NCBI GenBank assembly: GCA_020002185.1
Contig: CM034544.1
Coordinates: forward strand, 3,104,445 to 3,168,444
Source: Paraescarpia echinospica
Lineage: Eukaryota > Annelida > Polychaeta > Sabellida > Siboglinidae
Direction of reading: 5' to 3'
DNA length: 64,000 nt
Within the stretch, counting starts at the first letter, position 1; each line of letters starts with the position of its first letter. Position numbers and translations under genes: made by a program. Of this stretch, positions 25,901-34,900 are shown one piece after another. The notes beneath the pieces were generated by a model. The model ran no database searches. It was not told the DNA's origin and saw nothing but the letters and a program-made list of their open reading frames with translations.

Positions 25901-28900
25901 AGCCATACTAGCACGAAACATTCTAACACTGTATGTGAGCATGATGAGACCCAGCAAGTGTGGAGTGCCATGTATCTGATACTTGGACAGCTACCTGCGT
26001 CAGCCATACTAGCACGAAACATTCTAACACTGCATGTGAGCATGGTGAGACCAAGCAAGTGTGGAGTGCCATGTATCTGATACTTGGACAGCTACCTGCA
26101 TCAGCCATACTAGCATGAAACATTCTAACACTGTATGTGAGCATGGTGAGACCAAGCAAGTGTGGAGTGCCATGTATATAATACTTGGACACCTACCTAC
26201 ATCAGCCATACTAGCACGAAACATTCTAACACTGTATGTGAGCATGGTGAGACCCAGCAAGTGTGGAGTGCCATGTATCTAATACTTGGACACCTACCTG
26301 CATCAGCCATACTAGCACGAAACATTCTAACATTGTATGTGAGCATGGTGAGACCAAGCAAAGTGTGGAGTGCCATGTATATAATACTTGGACAGCTACC
26401 TACATCAGCCTTACTAGCACGAAACATTCTAACACTGTATGTGAGCATGTTGAGACACAGCAAGTGTGGAGTGCCATGTATCTAATACTTGGACAGCTGC
26501 CTACATCAGCCATACTAGCACGAAACATTCTAACACTGTATGTGAGCATGATGAGACACAGCAAGTGTGGAGTGCCATGTATCTAATACTTGGACAGCTA
26601 CCTGCATCAGCCATACTAGCACGAAACATTCTAACACTGTATGTGAGCATGATGAGACACAGCAAGTGTGGAGTGCCATGTATCTAATACTTGGACAGCT
26701 ACCTGCATCAGCCATACTAGCACGAAACATTCTAACGCTGTATGTGAGCATGATGAGACACAGCAAGTGTGGAGTGCCATGTATCTGATACTTGGACAGC
26801 TACCTACATCAGCCATACTAGCACGAAACATTCTAACACTGTATGTGAGCATGGTGAGACCAAGCAAGTGTGGAGTGCCATGTATCTGATACTTGGACAG
26901 CTACCTACATCAGCCATACTAGCACGAAACATTCTAACGCTGTATGTGAGCATGATGAGACACAGCAAGTGTGGAGTGCCATGTATCTAATACTTGGACA
27001 GCTACCTACATCAGCCATACTAGCACGAAACATTCTAACACTGTATGTGAGCATGATGAGACCAAGCAAGTGTAGAGTGCCATGTATCTAATACTTGGAC
27101 AGCTACCTACATCAGCCATACTAGCACGAAACATTCTAACGCTGTATGTGAGCATGATGAGACACAGCAAGTGTGGAGTGCCATGTATCTAATACTTGGA
27201 CAGCTACCTACATCAGCCATACTAGCACGAAACATTCTAACACTGTATGTGAGCATGGTGAGACCAAGCAAGTGTGGAGTGCCATGTATCTAATACATGG
27301 ACAGCTACCTACATCAGCCATACTAGCACGAAACATTATAACGTTGTATGTGAGCATGATGAGAGACCCAGCAAGTGTGGAGTGCCATGTATCTGATACT
27401 TGGACAGCTACCTACATCAGCCTTACTAGCACGAAACATTCTAACACTGTATGTGAGCATGGTGAGACCCAGCAAGTGTGGAGTGCCATGTATCTGATAC
27501 TTGGACAGCTACCTGCGTCAGCCATACTAGCACGAAACATTCTAACACTGTATGTGAGCATGGTGAGACCAAGCAAGTGTGGAGTGCCATGTATCTGATA
27601 CTTGGACAGCTACCTGCATCAGCCATACTAGCACGAAACATTCTAACACTGTATGTGAGCATGATGAGACACAGCAAGTGTGGAGTGCCATGTATCTAAT
27701 ACTTGGACAGCTACCTACATCAGCCATACTAGCACGAAACATTCTAACGCTGTATGTGAGCATGATGAGACACAGCAAGTGTGGAGTGCCATGTATCTGA
27801 TACTTGGACAGCTACCTACATCAGCCATACTAGCACGAAACATTCTAACGCTGTATGTGAGCATGATGAGACCCAGCAAGTGTGGAGTGCCATGTATCTG
27901 ATACTTGGACAGCTACCTGCATCAGCCATACTAGCACGAAACATTCTAACACTGTATGTGAGCATGGTGAGACCAAGCAAGTGTGGAGTGCCATGTATCT
28001 AATACTTGGACAGCTACCTACATCAGCCATACTAGCACGAAACATTCTAACACTGTATGTGAGCATGATGAGACACAGCAAGTGTGGAGTGCCATGTATC
28101 TGATACTTGGACAGCTACCTACATCAGCCATACTAGCACGAAACATTCTAACGCTGTATGTGAGCATGATGAGACACAGCAAGTGTGGAGTGCCATGTAT
28201 CTAATACTTGGACAGCTACCTGCGTCAGCCATACTAGCACGAAACATTCTAACACTGTATGTGAGCATGGTGAGACCAAGCAAGTGTGGAGTGCCATGTA
28301 TCTGATACTTGGACAGCTACCTGTGTCAGCCATACTAGCACGAAACATTCTAACGCTGTATGTGAGCATGATGAGACACAGCAAGTGTGGAGTGCCATGT
28401 ATCTGATACTTGGACAGCTACCTGCGTCAGCCATACTAGCACGAAACATTCTAACACTGTATGTGAGCATGGTGAGACCAAGCAAGTGTGGAGTGCCATG
28501 TATCTGATACTTGGACAGCTACCTACATCAGCCATACTGGCATGAAACATTCTAACGCTGTATGTGAGCATGGTGAGACCAAGCAAGTGTGGAGTGCCAT
28601 GTATATAATACTTGGACAGCTACCTGCATCAGCCATACTAGCACGAAACATTCTAACACTGTATGTGAGCATGGTGAGACCAAGCAAGTGTGGAGTGCCA
28701 TGTATATAATACTTGGACAGCTACCTGCATCAGCCATACTAGCACGAAACATTCTAACACTGTATGTGAGCATGGTGAGACCAAGCAAGTGTGGAGTGCC
28801 ATGTATCTGATACTTGGACAGCTACCTGCATCAGCCATACTAGCACGAAACATTCTAACACTGTATGTGAGCATGGTGAGACCAAGCAAGTGTGGAGTGC

Positions 28901-31900
28901 CATGTATCTAATACTTGGACAGCTACCTACATCAGCCTTACTAGCACAAAACATTCTAACACTGTATGTGAGCATGATGAGACACAGCAAGTGTGGAGTG
29001 CCATGTATCTAATACTTGGACAGCTACCTACATCAGCCATACTAGCACGAAACATTCTAACGCTGTATGTGAGCATGATGAGACCCAGCAAGTGTGGAGT
29101 GCCATGTATCTAATACTTGGACAGCTACCTACATCAGCCATACTAGCACGAAACATTCTAACGCTGTATGTGAGCATGGTGAGACACAGCAAGTGTGGAG
29201 TGCCATGTATCTGATACTTGGACAGCTACCTACATCAGCCATACTAGCACGAAACATTCTAACACTGTATGTGAGCATGATGAGACCAAGCAAGTGTAGA
29301 GTGCCATGTATCTGATACGTGGACAGCTACCTACATCAGCCTTACTAGCATGAAACATTCTAACGTTGTATGTGAGCATGATGAGACCAAGCAAGTGTGG
29401 AGTGCCATGTATCTAATACTTGGACACCTACCTACATCAGCCATACTAGAATGAAACATTCTAACGTTGTATGTGAGCATGATGAGACACAGCAAGTGTG
29501 GAGTGCCATGTATATAATACTTGGACAGCTACCTACATCAGCCTTACTAGCACGAAACATTCTAACACTGTATGTGAGCATGGTGAGACCAAGCAAGTGT
29601 GGAGTGCCATGTATCTGATACTTGGACAGCTACCTGCGTCAGCCATACTAGCACGAAACATTCTAACACTGTATGTGAGCATGGTGAGACCAAGCAAGTG
29701 TGGAGTGCCATGTATCTAATACTTGGACAGCTACCTACATCAGCCATACTAGCACGAAACATTCTAACACTGTATGTGAGCATGATGAGACACAGCAAGT
29801 GTGGAGTGCCATGTATCTGATACGTGGACAGCTACCTACATCAGCCTTACTAGCACGAAACATTCTAACACTGTATGTGAGCATGATGAGACACAGCAAG
29901 TGTAGAGTGCCATGTATCTGATACTTGGACAGCTACCTACATCAGCCATACTAGCACGAAACATTCTAACACTGTATGTGAGCATGATGAGACCCAGCAA
30001 GTGTGGAGTGCCATGTATCTGATACTTGGACAGCTACCTACATCAGCCTTACTAGCACGAAACATTCTAACACTGTATGTGAGCATGGTGAGACCAAGCA
30101 AGTGTGGAGTGCCATGTATCTGATACTTGGACAGCTACCTACATCAGCCATACTAGCACGAAACATTCTAACACTGTATGTGAGCATGATGAGACACAGC
30201 AAGTGTGGAGTGCCATGTATCTAATACTTGGACAGCTACCTACATCAGCCATACTAGCACGAAACATTCTAACACTGTATGTGAGCATGATGAGACACAG
30301 CAAGTGTGGAGTGCCATGTATCTGATACTTGGACAGCTACCTACATCAGCCATACTAGCACGAAACATTCTAACGCTGTATGTGAGCATGATGAGACACA
30401 GCAAGTGTGGAGTGCCATGTATCTGATACTTGGACAGCTACCTACATCAGCCTTACTAGCACGAAACATTCTAACACTGTATGTGAGCATGATGAGACAC
30501 AGCAAGTGTGGAGTGCCAGGTATCTGATACTTGGACAGCTACCTACATCAACCTTACTAGCACGAAACATTCTAACACTGTATGTGAGCATGATGAGACC
30601 CAGAAAGTGTAGAGTGCCATGTATCTGATACTTGGACAGCTACCTACATCAGCCATACTAGCACGAAACATTCTAACGTTGTATGTGAGCATGATGAGAC
30701 ACAGCAAGTGTGGAGTGCCATGTATCTGATACTTGGACAGCTACCTACATCAGCCATACTAGCACGAAACATTCTAACGCTGTATGTGAGCATGATGAGA
30801 CCCAGCAAGTGTGGAGTGCCATGTATCTGATACTTGGACAGCTACCTACATCAGCCATACTAGCATGAAACATTCTAACACTGTATGTGAGCATGATGAG
30901 ACCAAGCAAGTTTAGAGTGCCATGTATCTGATACGTGGACAGCTACCTACATCAGCCTTACTAGCATGAAACATTCTAACGTTGTATGTGAGCATGATGA
31001 GACCAAGCAAGTGTGGAGTGCCATGTATCTAATACTTGGACACCTACCTACATCAGCCATACTAGCATGAAACATTCTAACGTTGTATGTGAGCATGATG
31101 AGACACAGCAAGTGTGGAGTGCCATGTATATAATACTTGGACAGCTACCTACATCAGCCTTACTAGCACGAAACATTCTAACACTGTATGTGAGCATGGT
31201 GAGACCAAGCAAGTGTGGAGTGCCATGTATCTGATACTTGGACAGCTACCTACATCAGCCTTACTAGCACAAAACATTCTAACACTGTATGTGAGCATGA
31301 TGAGACACAGCAAGTGAGGAGTGCCATGTATCTAATACTTGGACAGCTACCTACATCAGCCATACTAGCACGAAACATTCTAACGCTGTATGTGAGCATG
31401 ATGAGACCCAGCAAGTGTGGAGTGCCATGTATCTGATACTTGGACAGCTACCTGCATCAGCCATACTAGCACGAAACATTCTAACGCTGTATGTGAGCAT
31501 GGTGAGACCAAGCAAGTGTGGAGTGCCATGTATCTAATACTTGGACACCTACCTACATCAGCCATACTAGCACGAAACATTCTAACACTGTATGTGAGCA
31601 TGGTGAGACCAAGCAAGTGTGGAATGCCATGTATCTGATACGTGGACAGCTACCTGCATCAGCCATACTAGCACGAAACATTCTAACGCTGTATGTGAGC
31701 ATGGTGAGACCAAGCAAGTGTGGAGTGCCATGTATCTAATACTTGGACACCTACCTACATCAGCCATACTAGCACGAAACATTCTAACACTGTATGTGAG
31801 CATGGTGAGACCAAGCAAGTGTGGAGTGCCATGTATCTGATACTTGGACAGCTACCTACATCAGCCATACTGGCATGAAACATTCTAACGCTGTATGTGA

Positions 31901-34900
31901 GCATGATGAGACACAGCAAGTGTGGAGTGCCATGTATCTGATACTTGGACAGCTACCTACATCAGCCTTACTAGCACGAAACATTCTAACACTGTATGTG
32001 AGCATGATGAGACCCAGCAAGTGTGGAGCGCCATGTATATAATACTTGGACAGCTACCTACATCAGCCATACTGGCATGAAACATTCTAACACTGTATGT
32101 GTGCATGATGAGACACAGCAAGTGTGGAGTGCCATGTATATAATACTTGGACAGCTACCTACATCAGCCTTACTAGCACGAAACATTCTAACACTGTATG
32201 TGAGCATGGTGAGACCCAGCAAGTGTGGAGTGCCATGTATATAATACTTGGACAGCTACCTACATCAGCCTTACTAGCACGAAACATTCTAACACTGTAT
32301 GTGAGCATGGTGAGACCAAGCAAGTGTGGAGTGCCATGTATATGATACTTGGACAGCTACCTGCATCAGCCATACTAGCACGAAACATTCTAACACTGTA
32401 TGTGAGCATGGTGAGACCAAGCAAGTGTGGAGTGCCATGTATCTGATACTTGGACACCTACCTACATCAGCCATACTAGCACGAAACATTCTAACACTGT
32501 ATGTGAGCATGGTGAGACCAAGCAAGTGTGGAGTGCCATGTATCTGATACTTGGACAGCTACCTGTGTCAGCCATACTAGCACGAAACATTCTAACGCTG
32601 TATGTGAGCATGATGAGACACAGCAAGTGTGGAGTGCCATGTATCTGATACTTGGACAGCTACCTACATCAGCCTTACTAGCACGGAACATTCTAACGCT
32701 GTATGTGAGCATGATGAGACACAGCAAGTGCGGAGTGCCATTTGTATCTGATACTTGGACAGCTACCTACATCAGCCTTACTAGCACGGAACATTCTAAC
32801 GCTGTATGTGAGCATGATGAGACACAGCAAGTGTGGAGTGCCATGTATCTGATACGTGGACAGCTACCTACATCAGCCATACTAGCACGAAACATTCTAA
32901 CGTTGTATGTGAGCATGATGAGACACAGCAAGTGCGGAGTGCCATTTGTATCTGATACTTGGACAGCTACCTACATCAGCCATACTAGCACGGAACATTC
33001 TAACGCTGTATGTGAGCATGATGAGACCCAGCAAGTGTGGAGTGCCATGTATCTGATACTTGGACAGCTACCTACATCAGCCATACTGGCACGAAACATT
33101 CTAACACTGTATGTGAGCATGATGAGACCCAGCAAGTGTGGAGTGCCATGTATCTGATACTTGGACAGCTACCTACATCAGCCATACTAGCACGAAACAT
33201 TCTAACGCTGTATGTGAGCATGATGAGACCCAGCAAGTGTGGAGTGCCATGTATCTGATACTTGGACAGCTACCTACATCAGCCATACTAGCATGAAACA
33301 TTCTAACACTGTATGTGAGCATGATGAGACCAAGCAAGTTTAGAGTGCCATGTATCTGATACGTGGACAGCTACCTACATCAGCCTTACTAGCATGAAAC
33401 ATTCTAACGTTGTATGTGAGCATGATGAGACCAAGCAAGTGTGGAGTGCCATGTATCTAATACTTGGACACCTACCTACATCAGCCATACTAGCATGAAA
33501 CATTCTAACGTTGTATGTGAGCATGATGAGACACAGCAAGTGTGGAGTGCCATGTATATAATACTTGGACAGCTACCTACATCAGCCTTACTAGCACGAA
33601 ACATTCTAACACTGTATGTGAGCATGGTGAGACCAAGCAAGTGTGGAGTGCCATGTATCTGATACTTGGACAGCTACCTACATCAGCCTTACTAGCACAA
33701 AACATTCTAACACTGTATGTGAGCATGATGAGACACAGCAAGTGAGGAGTGCCATGTATCTAATACTTGGACAGCTACCTACATCAGCCATACTAGCACG
33801 AAACATTCTAACGCTGTATGTGAGCATGATGAGACCCAGCAAGTGTGGAGTGCCATGTATCTAATACTTGGACAGCTACCTACATCAGCCATACTAGCAC
33901 GAAACATTCTAACGCTGTATGTGAGCATGGTGAGACACAGCAAGTGTGGAGTGCCATGTATCTGATACTTGGACAGCTACCTGCATCAGCCATACTAGCA
34001 CGAAACATTCTAACGCTGTATGTGAGCATGGTGAGACCAAGCAAGTGTGGAGTGCCATGTATATAATACTTGGACAGCTACCTACATCAGCCTTACTAGC
34101 ACGAAACATTCTAACACTAGCACGAAACATTCTAACACTGTATGTGAGCATGATGAGACCCAGCAAGTGTGGAGTGCCATGTATCTAATACTTGGACAGC
34201 TACCTACATCAGCCTTACTAGCACGAAACATTCTAACACTGTATGTGAGCATGGTGAGACCAAGCAAGTGTGGAGTGCCATGTATCTAATACTTGGACAG
34301 CTACCTGCATCAGCCATACTAGCACGAAACATTCTAACACTGTATGTGAGCATGGTGAGACCAAACAAGTGTGGAGTGCCATGTATATAATACTTGGACA
34401 GCTACCTACATCAGCCTTACTAGCACGAAACATTCTAACACTGTATGTGAGCATGATGAGACACAGCAAGTGTGGAGTGCCATGTATCTAATACTTGGAC
34501 ACCTACCTACATCAGCCATACTAGCACGAAACATTCTAACACTGTATGTGAGCATGGTGAGACCAAGCAAGTGTGGAGTGCCATGTATCTGAAATTGGAC
34601 ACCTACCTACATCAGCCATACTAGCACGAAACATTCTAACACTGTATGTGAGCATGGTGAGACACAGCAAGTGTGGAGTGCCATGTATATAATACTTGGA
34701 CAGCTACCTACATCAGCCTTACTAGCACGAAACATTCTAACACTGTATGTGAGCATGGTGAGACACAGCAAGTGTGGAGTGCCATGTATCTGATACTTGG
34801 ACAGCTACCTGCATCAGCCATACTAGCACGAAACATTCTAACGCTGTATGTGAGCATGATGAGACACAGCAAGTGTGGAGTGCCATGTATCTGATACTTG